Below, one piece after another: positions 1-6,032 of a stretch of DNA of 14,965 bases. The notes below the pieces were generated by a model that was not told the origin of the DNA, ran no database searches, and was given only the letters and a program-made list of their open reading frames with translations. Location: assembly GCA_028682925.1 (NCBI GenBank), contig JAJRAG010000044.1, positions 1-14,965 of the forward strand, read 5' to 3'. The position numbers and the translations under genes were made by a program. Numbering within the stretch: position 1 is the first letter of the stretch; every line of letters begins with the position of its first letter. The stretch is from Methanomassiliicoccales archaeon (GTDB taxonomy: Archaea > Thermoplasmatota > Thermoplasmata > Methanomassiliicoccales > JACIVX01).

Positions 1-27
1 AATTGGGGTGACTGGCTAATTATGGTG

Positions 28-102
28 CGGGCGTGAGGGGATTTGAACCCCTGACTTGCAGCTTAGGAGGCTGCCGCCATATCCATGCTAGGCCACACGC
101 CC
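28..102 (-). tRNA. tRNA-Arg (anticodon CCT)
   Basis: A complete cloverleaf can be folded on the minus strand. The 7-bp acceptor stem is GGGCGTG/CACGCCC. The anticodon stem is GCAGC/GCTGC around the loop CTCCTAA, with anticodon CCT at 65-67, which reads the AGG arginine codon. The T arm is AGGGG-TTCAAAT-CCCCT and the D stem is a short GCC/GGC. The discriminator base is G at position 28. A CCA triplet follows two bases later and is not in register, so the CCA tail is not encoded. No intron is seen. A TATA-like element lies about 36 bp upstream (134-142). Confidence 0.96.
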
Positions 103-133
103 TTGTCTCAGAAAATCGAGAGAATATTGGCAA

Positions 134-142
134 GATAAATAG
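134..142 (-). promoter_or_regulatory. TATA-like box for tRNA-Arg
   Basis: On the minus strand this reads CTATTTATC. It is centred about 36 bp upstream of the mature 5' end of tRNA-Arg, which would allow a short 5' leader. It lies between the end of the FKBP gene and the tRNA. The assignment rests only on A/T composition and distance. Confidence 0.35.
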
Positions 143-204
143 ATTGCCCACTGGCATCCTCTTCTTTTGGACCGGGGATCGCCAGTTGTTCATTCGATAT
201 TCGC

Positions 205-987
205 CTACTGAGGAATGCTATCTGGAGCTTCCTTGGCCCCGGCGACAGACTCGCCTTGCGACTGCGTCTCCTTCTTCTCATCTTCCTTCTTGACATACTC
301 TTCGACGAACTGTATTGTATCAGTTTTGAAGACACTTCTCAGATCCTGGACGACCCGGTACTTCGCGAGGAGCCACTTCTGGTCATACTTGCATACGTCG
401 GGAAGGATGAGAGTGATCTTACCTTCTTCAATCGCTGGCCGAAATCCTTCGCTCGTGCCATAATCCATCTCAAGCATCGCTTTGATCTTGTCCTCAGCCG
501 TCTCGATCTTGGAGAGGACTTTGAATTTGTACTTCAGACTCCTCCCAGCAAGAGGCCTGTTGAAATCCACCCTCACCCTTCCGGCGGTGACGGCGATGAT
601 CGTGCCCATGCGATTCTTCATATTGACTTCCATGCCGACGCGGGGTTCGATCTCCTGCTTAACGAACTCTCTGAATGGATGAAGCTCAATGAGCTTCGGG
701 TCCCTCGGTCCGGCGGCCTTCGCGGGTGGTATTACGACCTCGTTATCGACTCCTACCTCTGCCCCGTCCAGAGCTTCTTCGAGACCGGGAAAGGTTCTTC
801 CTTCCCCGACAAGAATCGGAACAGGACCGTAGTTCACGGTCTCATTGAATATCTCGCCATTCTTGGCGTTCTCCGCGATCGTGGTATCGAATAGCGCGCC
901 TGTCTCGACAATCCATGCGTCATATTCGAGACGGATTATGTCGCCCTTTGAGACGATGATTGCACCACTTGCCTTCTCTGTTGACAT
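205..987 (-). CDS. FKBP-type peptidyl-prolyl cis-trans isomerase (archaeal long type)
   Basis: Cytosolic prolyl isomerase and probable chaperone, 260 aa with no signal peptide or membrane segment. The FKBP core starts around residue 14 and includes the GxLFDTT strand region (30-36), YGPVPILVGEGRTFPGLEEAL (53-73) and VVIPPAKAAGPRDP (84-97). A SlyD-like insert-in-flap region follows (about 100-150), ending near the DFNRPLAG motif (141-148) that leads back into the core. After residue 175 comes a C-terminal extension of about 55 residues, as known in long archaeal FKBPs, then a charged, low-complexity tail (232-260) rich in K, E, Q and S. I chose the ATG at 987 because GGTGAT sits 5 nt upstream of it. 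The in-frame start 45 nt further up would lie ahead of the transcript predicted from the TATA box at 1042-1047. The core has the usual aromatic and hydrophobic positions, so activity is expected. Confidence 0.93.
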   Translation of the reverse strand: MSTEKASGAIIVSKGDIIRLEYDAWIVETGALFDTTIAENAKNGEIFNETVNYGPVPILVGEGRTFPGLEEALDGAEVGVDNEVVIPPAKAAGPRDPKLIELHPFREFVKQEIEPRVGMEVNMKNRMGTIIAVTAGRVRVDFNRPLAGRSLKYKFKVLSKIETAEDKIKAMLEMDYGTSEGFRPAIEEGKITLILPDVCKYDQKWLLAKYRVVQDLRSVFKTDTIQFVEEYVKKEDEKKETQSQGESVAGAKEAPDSIPQ

Positions 988-1041
988 CAAATCACCAAAT
1001 CTGACCATCAGTACGTTGACTTGGGTCATCAATTGGTCATT

Positions 1042-1047
1042 CTTATA
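1042..1047 (-). promoter_or_regulatory. TATA box for the FKBP gene
   Basis: The minus strand reads CTATAAGAA around this point. A start site about 26 nt downstream would give a leader of about 30 nt that carries the GGTGAT ribosome-binding site. This geometry supports the ATG at 987 over the upstream in-frame codon. Confidence 0.5.
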
Positions 1048-1081
1048 GCTTTTGGTGAACTCCTATCCCGAAGTCAATGAA

Positions 1082-2200
1082 TCAGACCGATACCAGCGAT
1101 TCCACCCTCTCCTTATCCAATACCTTGATGAGTTCGACCACAAGCTTGACGCAGTTGTCAATGTCCGCCAAGTCCACGATGCCGACATGGGAGTGTATAT
1201 GCCTGACCGCTGCCCCGAGGACGATGCTTGGACAGCCGACGTTTCCTATGTGTATGACACCAGCGTCTGTCCCTCCTTTCAGGACATGCGTCAACTGATA
1301 GGGGATCCTCTGTCTCTCGCAGACCTCGATGGTCAATTCCTTCAGGGCCTGGTTGGGGATCATAGTCGCATCATAGGCGGTTATGCCGACGCCATCACCC
1401 ATTATTGCAGGAGCGTTCTGTGGTTCAATTCCAGGAACGTCCCCCGCGATGTCGACGTCCAGTACGATTGCGACATCTGGCTTGACAAGATTGGCTACCG
1501 TTCGCGCTCCCCTTAGACCGACCTCTTCTTGAACTGTGGCTGCTCCGACGACCTTGTTCGGATGCTCCATCTTCTTCTCGCTCAGAACCCTTACCGCCTG
1601 AGCTGCTATATAAGCACCAATTCGATCATCGAACCCCTTGCCAAACGCCAGCGTCCGGTTTCCGACGAACTTGCCGTCCTTGAATGATCTCTTCTTCATC
1701 AACCGGAAACTGGAGTCCGGAACGACGGCGTCCCCGACCCTGATGCCTAGCTCCTCGACCTCCTCCTCGTTCGAACATCCTACATCTATGAACATCTTGT
1801 CTTTCGTGACGACTTTCTTTCTCTCTTCTTCATCCATCAGGTGTGGAGGTTTCGCCGCTATCAATCCGTTGAGGTTTCCCTTCTTCGTCATGACTATGAC
1901 GCGTTGCCCGAGGAGAACCTGATCGAACCAACCTCCGAGCTGATAGAACGTCAGATAGCCTTTGTCATTGACGCCGGTGACAATAAACCCGATCTCATCG
2001 ATATGTCCTGGCAGGAGTATCGTTGGACTGTCAGATGTGCCCTTCTTCTCGAACACAAGGCTGCCCATCCTGTCGCTGTAGACAGAATCGGACCATTTCT
2101 GGACGTAATTCTTCATCACAAGCGTAGCCTCTCGCTCGAAGCCAGCTGGTCCGAGGCTGTTGCATAGTTCTTCGAGGAATTTGAGTGATTCCTTGTCCAT
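1082..2200 (-). CDS. M42 family metallopeptidase (TET-type aminopeptidase)
   Basis: Two-metal aminopeptidase of 372 aa, the usual length of the TET/FrvX/endoglucanase-M group. Such enzymes form large cytosolic tetrahedral particles and trim peptides released by the proteasome. Family metal and catalytic residues are visible: H66 and D68 in GHIDEIGF, D191/D192 in FDDRIG, the Glu pair E225-E226 in QEEVGLRGA, D248 in LDVDIAGD and H336 in RHIHSH. A PDZ-like insert region lies at about 80-180. The N-terminus, with LCNSLGPAGFE at 12-22, matches the family start. I chose the ATG at 2200 because AAGGGGGC lies 7 nt upstream; the longer in-frame option begins with TTG at 2236 and has no ribosome-binding site. 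Substrate preference (leucyl, glutamyl/aspartyl or lysyl) cannot be read from the sequence, and older names calling this group cellulases should not be trusted. Confidence 0.95.
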   Translation of the reverse strand: MDKESLKFLEELCNSLGPAGFEREATLVMKNYVQKWSDSVYSDRMGSLVFEKKGTSDSPTILLPGHIDEIGFIVTGVNDKGYLTFYQLGGWFDQVLLGQRVIVMTKKGNLNGLIAAKPPHLMDEEERKKVVTKDKMFIDVGCSNEEEVEELGIRVGDAVVPDSSFRLMKKRSFKDGKFVGNRTLAFGKGFDDRIGAYIAAQAVRVLSEKKMEHPNKVVGAATVQEEVGLRGARTVANLVKPDVAIVLDVDIAGDVPGIEPQNAPAIMGDGVGITAYDATMIPNQALKELTIEVCERQRIPYQLTHVLKGGTDAGVIHIGNVGCPSIVLGAAVRHIHSHVGIVDLADIDNCVKLVVELIKVLDKERVESLVSV

Positions 2201-2276
2201 CGTCGTGCCCCCTTGCTTCTCCGGAGCAGAATCCAATATGGATGCTGAGCCGATGACTCCGTGAATGAGAAGAAGG

Positions 2277-2285
2277 AAATAAATA
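2277..2285 (-). promoter_or_regulatory. TATA box for the M42 peptidase gene
   Basis: The minus strand reads TATTTATTT here, preceded by ACC, in the 163-bp divergent spacer shared with the DUF362 gene. The predicted leader is about 55 nt and contains the AAGGGGGC site. I see no equally good TATA element on the plus strand for the DUF362 gene. Confidence 0.4.
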
Positions 2286-2363
2286 GGTTGTTATGTCAAT
2301 AAGCGGCGCGACATGGAATGACTAAGTAACCAGACACGTCCTAGAATCTAAGGAGAGTCGAAT

Positions 2364-3605
2364 GTGATTGCAGAAATGACTAGAGACACCAGAGTCGTAG
2401 CTCGGAAGCTCAAGAATATAGAATCACTCGGAGAGTTGGAGGAGGCCCTCAGGGACGCATTTGATTTGATCGATCTGCAGGATGAACTGTCAGTAGTGCG
2501 CTCCGCTGTCATCAAACCGAATGTCTGCTGGGGAGAGGACTGGAAAACCGGGGGGACGACCTGTCCGCAAATGGTACAGGCTCTAGTCAGTGTTCTGAGG
2601 GAAATCGGAGTCAACAGGGTGACACTTGCAGAGGGTTCCATGGTAGGTGTCAACACAATCGACTCACTCACAAAGGTCGGTTTTGCCGACCTCGCTAAGA
2701 ATCTAAACCTCGAAATTGTGGATTTGAACGAAGATGAAACGGTCAAAATCGACGTTCCAGACCATCACGTCTTCGAAAAGATCGAAATCGCCAGAACGAT
2801 AGTCGATAGCGAGTACTTCATAAACATGCCAGTGATGAAGACCCACATCAACACGCTCGTCACTCTATCGATGAAGAACCTCAAAGGCACCATCCCACAG
2901 AAGTGGAAGAAACGACTGCACTACATGGGCCTTGATGGTGGAATAGCAGATCTCGCCTCTGCCATATCCCCCGACCTGATCGTGATGGATGGCCTTGTCG
3001 GACAGGAAGGGATGGGACCTCTCACCGGCACCCCCGCTCATGCCAAGGTGCTCATGATATCACGGGACCACTTCGCGATCGACGTCGCAGCCACGATGGC
3101 TATGGGCTTCGATCCCTCGGAAGTGAAGCATCTTTCAATGTATGCCACGCGACATGGCATCGATATCAGTCTATTCAGGCCAGTACTTGTAGGTTCGTCT
3201 CTGTCAGATCTGAATTTGGATTTCGAGAAGCCTCACTATGCGCTTGAGGGAGCTTATGAAGGAGTGGAGATACTTTGGGGAAATCCGTGCAGCGGATGCG
3301 CAGGCGCCCTGAGCGTAGCATTGGAACGTATGGAGAAGGCCGGAGAACTAGATGATATTCGAAGGGACGGAGGAATGACGGTAGCGCTTGGCAAGGATGC
3401 GAATCCTCAGGAAAACGACAGACTGATCCTCATCGGAAAGTGCCAGCACAAGAATCGCAAAATGGGGATTTTCATACCCGGTTGTCCTCCACCAGGCATG
3501 ATAGTAAGGGATATAATTCTGAAGCTGAACAACGTTCGATCAAGATATGGTGGCGACGCTTTCATAGAAGAGGCAGAGGAACTCTACAAGAACGAGGAAG
3601 AATAG
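2364..3605 (+). CDS. DUF362 domain protein with C-terminal cysteine motifs
   Basis: 413 aa, soluble, no signal peptide. The N-terminal 290 residues match the DUF362 family: KPNVCWGEDWKTGGTT (51-66), a helix and strand ending in LAEGS (88-92), and the conserved FINMPVMKTHINTLVTLSMKN block (152-172), followed by GLDGGIADL and PDLIVMDGLVGQEGMGP. Members are often fused to a ferredoxin, but here there is no standard CxxCxxCxxxCP cluster. The last 110 residues instead carry CSGC (309-312), C360 and CPPPG (374-378), which could bind a metal or Fe-S centre. I chose the GTG at 2364 because AAGGAG ends 8 nt upstream; the ATG five codons in is too far from it. The biochemical role of DUF362 proteins of this form is not established, so no reaction is assigned. 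The gene diverges from the M42 peptidase gene and precedes tRNA-Thr. Confidence 0.88.
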   Translation: MIAEMTRDTRVVARKLKNIESLGELEEALRDAFDLIDLQDELSVVRSAVIKPNVCWGEDWKTGGTTCPQMVQALVSVLREIGVNRVTLAEGSMVGVNTIDSLTKVGFADLAKNLNLEIVDLNEDETVKIDVPDHHVFEKIEIARTIVDSEYFINMPVMKTHINTLVTLSMKNLKGTIPQKWKKRLHYMGLDGGIADLASAISPDLIVMDGLVGQEGMGPLTGTPAHAKVLMISRDHFAIDVAATMAMGFDPSEVKHLSMYATRHGIDISLFRPVLVGSSLSDLNLDFEKPHYALEGAYEGVEILWGNPCSGCAGALSVALERMEKAGELDDIRRDGGMTVALGKDANPQENDRLILIGKCQHKNRKMGIFIPGCPPPGMIVRDIILKLNNVRSRYGGDAFIEEAEELYKNEEE

Positions 3606-3697
3606 TCCGTTAGCTTTCGTCGCATCTGCGGAACTGGTGAAGCCATTTGAGCTGAGGAACAAATGCTAAATGCTAGTTCCGGAATAACGGAAGCGAA

Positions 3698-3770
3698 GCC
3701 ACCATAGCTCAGCTGGAAGAGCGGCTGACTTGTAATCAGCAGGTCGGGAGTTCAAACCTCCCTGGTGGCT
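3698..3770 (+). tRNA. tRNA-Thr (anticodon TGT)
   Basis: A complete cloverleaf of 73 nt. The acceptor stem is GCCACCA/TGGTGGC and the D stem is GCTC/GAGC. The anticodon stem GCTGA/TCAGC encloses CTTGTAA, with anticodon TGT at 3731-3733. The T arm is GGGAG-TTCAAAC-CTCCC. The discriminator base is T, as in archaeal threonine tRNAs. No CCA is encoded and no intron is present. A weak A/T element (CTAAATGC, 3666-3673) centred about 28 bp upstream may be its TATA box. The gene converges on the class III aminotransferase gene, with an inverted repeat in between. Confidence 0.97.
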
Positions 3771-3788
3771 CTTCATGTTTCTGCATCA

Positions 3789-3816
3789 CAAGTGAGATGT
3801 TCACAAATCTCACTTG
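3789..3816. repeat. Perfect 10-bp inverted repeat (stem-loop) over a stop codon
   Basis: The arms CAAGTGAGAT (3789-3798) and ATCTCACTTG (3807-3816) are perfectly complementary around an 8-nt loop. The right arm contains the TGA stop of the class III aminotransferase (3810-3812, minus strand). The element starts 18 bp past the end of tRNA-Thr, so it lies at the 3' ends of two converging genes. No run of T follows on either strand, so it is not a standard intrinsic terminator. It could act as a 3' processing or stability hairpin, or as a barrier between convergent transcripts. Confidence 0.75.
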
Positions 3817-5138
3817 GAGACATCCTTGAACGCGCTTTCAATGACATCGATTCCGGCATTGATCTGCTCGAAGGGAGTGGTCAAAGGAGGTATGTACCTG
3901 ATGCCCGATTTCCCACATGGCAGGAGTATTACTCCCCGTTTGTAGCAGAGCTCGACGATTCGATCCCTGGCTTTCTTTGCTGGCTTCTTTGTTCTCCTGT
4001 TCTCGACTAATTCGGTCGCCTGCATCATTCCAAGTCCACGAACGTCGCCGATAATCTCGTTTTCGTTCATCATTTCATCCAGACGCTTTCTCAAATGCCT
4101 TCCGTTCTTGGCGGCAATCTTGATGATTCCTTCACTTTCCATTACGTCTAAGGTCGCCAGAGCAGAGGCGCAGGCAAGCAGATTGCCGCCGAACGTGTTC
4201 GAGTGAGCGCCTTGGACTCCGAAGTCATATTTCCTATGATATACGGTGGCCCCGATGGGTACACCTGATCCCAGAGCCTTGGCAGCGCATAGAATGTCTG
4301 GCGTGACATCGAAGTGTTCTATGCCCCACAATTTCCCAGTGCGACCCATTCCCGCCTGGACTTCATCATCGACGAGCAATATTCCGTGCTTCTTGGTCAC
4401 GTTTCTCATGATCTTGACGAATTCAATTGGCGGAACAACGTAACCACCCTCTCCTTGGACCGACTCGATGAACAAAGCGGCCACCTCACCGGAAGGGAGG
4501 AACGATTCGAAGTAGACTTCTTCAAGTATCTTCGCGCACCAGATACCGCATGATGGATATTCCAGATGATACGGACAGCGATAGCAGTAGGCGAATGGAA
4601 TGTGAACCACACCGGGAACAAGAGGAAAGAATCTTCCCCTCTGAACGGGTTTGCTGGCGGTCAGAGAAAGAGATCCCATCGTCCTGCCATGAAAGGCTCC
4701 GATAAAGGATATGAACTGCTTCCTCTGGGTGTGCCATCTCGCAACCTTGACGGCCGCCTCGATCGCCTCGGTCCCGCTATTGCTCAAGAAGACCCTCTTG
4801 TCATATTTCCCAGGACAGATTTCACTCAGCTTCTTGACCAACCGCGACTGCAAATCATAGTAGAAGTCCGTACCAGCAAAGTGCATGACCCTTTCAGCCT
4901 GTTCCTTGACGGCCCTGACAACTTTGGGATGAGAGTGACCTACGTTGAGAACCGAGACTCCGCTGGCGAAATCGAGATAGAGATTCCCATCGACATCCCT
5001 GACTACTGACCCGCTCGCCGATTCGACCGCTATCGGAGAGGTCTTTGTAGAAGTAGCTAAGTATTTCGTGTCGACCTTTATGATCTCCTTTGCTTTTGGC
5101 CCTGGGGGCTCGATTCTGATCTGCGGGACCTTTGGCAC
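3810..5138 (-). CDS. Class III PLP-dependent aminotransferase (ornithine/4-aminobutyrate aminotransferase or amino-acid racemase group)
   Basis: Fold-type I PLP enzyme of 442 aa. The opening PPGPKAKEII (11-20) and YLATSTKTSP (26-35) are typical of the archaeal group that holds Pyrococcus ornithine aminotransferase, GABA-type transaminases and broad-range amino-acid racemases. PLP-site features are SGTEA (121-125), the FHGRT turn (149-153), D257 in LLVDDEVQ and the Schiff-base lysine K287 in AAKALGSG. A short segment carries four cysteines (C185, C188, C197, C201), spaced like a small metal site or a structural cluster; I recall similar YCYRCP segments in relatives. The start is GTG at 5138, with AAGGAGG 7 nt upstream. 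It stands alone behind its own promoter (5184-5193), next to the ACT gene and the arg cluster. ArgD is encoded separately, so this is probably not the biosynthetic acetylornithine enzyme. Exact substrate, and transaminase versus racemase, cannot be settled from the sequence. Confidence 0.9.
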   Translation of the reverse strand: MPKVPQIRIEPPGPKAKEIIKVDTKYLATSTKTSPIAVESASGSVVRDVDGNLYLDFASGVSVLNVGHSHPKVVRAVKEQAERVMHFAGTDFYYDLQSRLVKKLSEICPGKYDKRVFLSNSGTEAIEAAVKVARWHTQRKQFISFIGAFHGRTMGSLSLTASKPVQRGRFFPLVPGVVHIPFAYCYRCPYHLEYPSCGIWCAKILEEVYFESFLPSGEVAALFIESVQGEGGYVVPPIEFVKIMRNVTKKHGILLVDDEVQAGMGRTGKLWGIEHFDVTPDILCAAKALGSGVPIGATVYHRKYDFGVQGAHSNTFGGNLLACASALATLDVMESEGIIKIAAKNGRHLRKRLDEMMNENEIIGDVRGLGMMQATELVENRRTKKPAKKARDRIVELCYKRGVILLPCGKSGIRYIPPLTTPFEQINAGIDVIESAFKDVSK

Positions 5139-5183
5139 TATTACTCCTCCTTCACTAATGCTCTCCTTTTATGATGCTGCTCC

Positions 5184-5193
5184 TATTTTATTA
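5184..5193 (-). promoter_or_regulatory. TATA box for the class III aminotransferase gene
   Basis: The minus strand reads TAATAAAATA here. Transcription starting about 26 nt downstream would give a short leader of about 20 nt that holds the AAGGAGG site before the GTG at 5138. A second A/T stretch nearer the gene (CATAAAAGG) is a weaker alternative that would make the mRNA leaderless. Confidence 0.5.
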
Positions 5194-5206
5194 TTGCTCA
5201 GCAATA
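5192..5206. promoter_or_regulatory. Operator-like 15-bp palindrome next to the TATA box
   Basis: TATTGCT-C-AGCAATA has perfect 7-bp arms around one central base. It lies directly upstream of the TATA box of the class III aminotransferase and touches the position where the TFB recognition element would be. A dimeric regulator bound here could block or recruit the basal machinery. No regulator is identified, and the element is not repeated at the arg promoters. Confidence 0.4.
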
Positions 5207-5302
5207 CGCGGCAGAATAGAGATTCCGGTTGCAGATGTGTGACTGGAACGATTTGAGTACCAAAAGAACGGAGAAGGCAGTCGTGCGTTCGGTGCACGTA
5301 GA

Positions 5303-5992
5303 TTAGAACTCTTCTCTGCCTTCGATTTCCTCGGCACTCTCTATGCACTTTGAGAGGATCGAGTATGCTTCAATCATATCCGCCTCGTTCAAGATGAATA
5401 TCGTGTCAGTGTAGCAGCTCGCAGTCTCGACAATGTTGACTCCACCCTCTGCAAGACTCGATACAAGATACGAATAGACGCCACTCGTGTCCACGATGAC
5501 CTCTGGAGACTTCACGGAAATCTCCACAAGATCCTGTCTCACCTTCAGAATATTCTCCTTCCCGACTGCATCGACGACCTCTCCTTTCAGCTTCTCATCG
5601 GCGATTATTGTCAACGCCTGAGCGCCCTGGATAACCTGCATTATCGCCTTCTCATTTATCAGTCTCTTGAAAACAATCTCGAGTCTATGCAAGACCGTCC
5701 AGTCATTCTTGGCCGTAACAATGCATATCTTCGTCTTGACTTCGAGCCTGCTGTCACCCAGAACCTTCAGAACATCTCTCTCGTGGTCATGCTTGCCGAG
5801 TTTGATTGCATAACGGCGACAGGCGATCATGACCGCTTCTTCGTTGCGGATTTCCATGTCCTTCATGATCTGACGCGCAAGAGATGAGAAGTTGATGAGA
5901 TCCTTCGCAATACAGTCCTTTATGCTCGGGTGTGAATCGACGTAGGCGCGCGTTCTCTCCGCGATGCTCTCTTTCTGCAGGTCCTTCTTCAT
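5303..5992 (-). CDS. ACT-domain protein, predicted regulator of amino-acid metabolism
   Basis: 229 aa, soluble. Residues about 8-65 are helical with a helix-turn-helix-like look (AYVDSHPSIKDCIAKDLINFSSLARQI from 16 to 42). Two ACT-like units follow, at about 84-148 and 154-217. The second has the aspartokinase-type pattern: EISVKSPEVIVDTSGVYSYL, then LAEGGVNIVETASCYTDTIFIL. ACT domains bind amino acids and pass the signal to a partner enzyme or DNA-binding part. Archaea carry several such stand-alone families annotated as predicted amino-acid metabolism regulators, and I cannot say which one this is. It lies 40 bp after argD but has its own promoter (6018-6025), and no ribosome-binding site precedes the ATG, so a leaderless mRNA is likely. 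Its placement between argD and another aminotransferase suggests it senses arginine, ornithine or a related amino acid. That is inference. Confidence 0.82.
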   Translation of the reverse strand: MKKDLQKESIAERTRAYVDSHPSIKDCIAKDLINFSSLARQIMKDMEIRNEEAVMIACRRYAIKLGKHDHERDVLKVLGDSRLEVKTKICIVTAKNDWTVLHRLEIVFKRLINEKAIMQVIQGAQALTIIADEKLKGEVVDAVGKENILKVRQDLVEISVKSPEVIVDTSGVYSYLVSSLAEGGVNIVETASCYTDTIFILNEADMIEAYSILSKCIESAEEIEGREEF

Positions 5993-6017
5993 GAGAAGTG
6001 CAGGATATCCGGAACGA

Positions 6018-6025
6018 GTATTAAA
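6018..6025 (-). promoter_or_regulatory. TATA box for the ACT-domain gene (leaderless)
   Basis: The minus strand reads TTTAATAC, centred about 29 bp upstream of the ATG at 5992. That is the spacing expected if transcription begins at the start codon itself, and it agrees with the missing Shine-Dalgarno site. The surrounding 14 bp (6016-6029) nearly match the argC promoter core at 10428-10440. Confidence 0.6.
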
Positions 6026-6032
6026 GCATTAG

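Noticed and set aside
23..27. Possible encoded CCA tail of tRNA-Arg
   Set aside because: The minus strand reads CACCA after the discriminator G, so CCA is two bases out of register and not the tRNA 3' end.
256..894. Open frame of 212 codons on the plus strand over the FKBP gene
   Set aside because: It lies fully antisense to a clear FKBP gene, has no recognisable domain and no ribosome-binding site; it is a shadow frame.
3661..3674. Tandem copy of the 7-mer AAATGCT upstream of tRNA-Thr
   Set aside because: Only two copies of a short A/T-rich word; more likely part of the tRNA promoter than a repeat element.
1..3770. Integrated element at one of the tRNA genes
   Set aside because: No integrase, no phage or plasmid genes and no repeated tRNA 3' end near either tRNA; the neighbours are housekeeping genes.
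5282..5298. GC-rich 5-bp inverted repeat CGTGC-N7-GCACG just downstream of the ACT gene
   Set aside because: Stem too short and no T tract; not enough to call a terminator.
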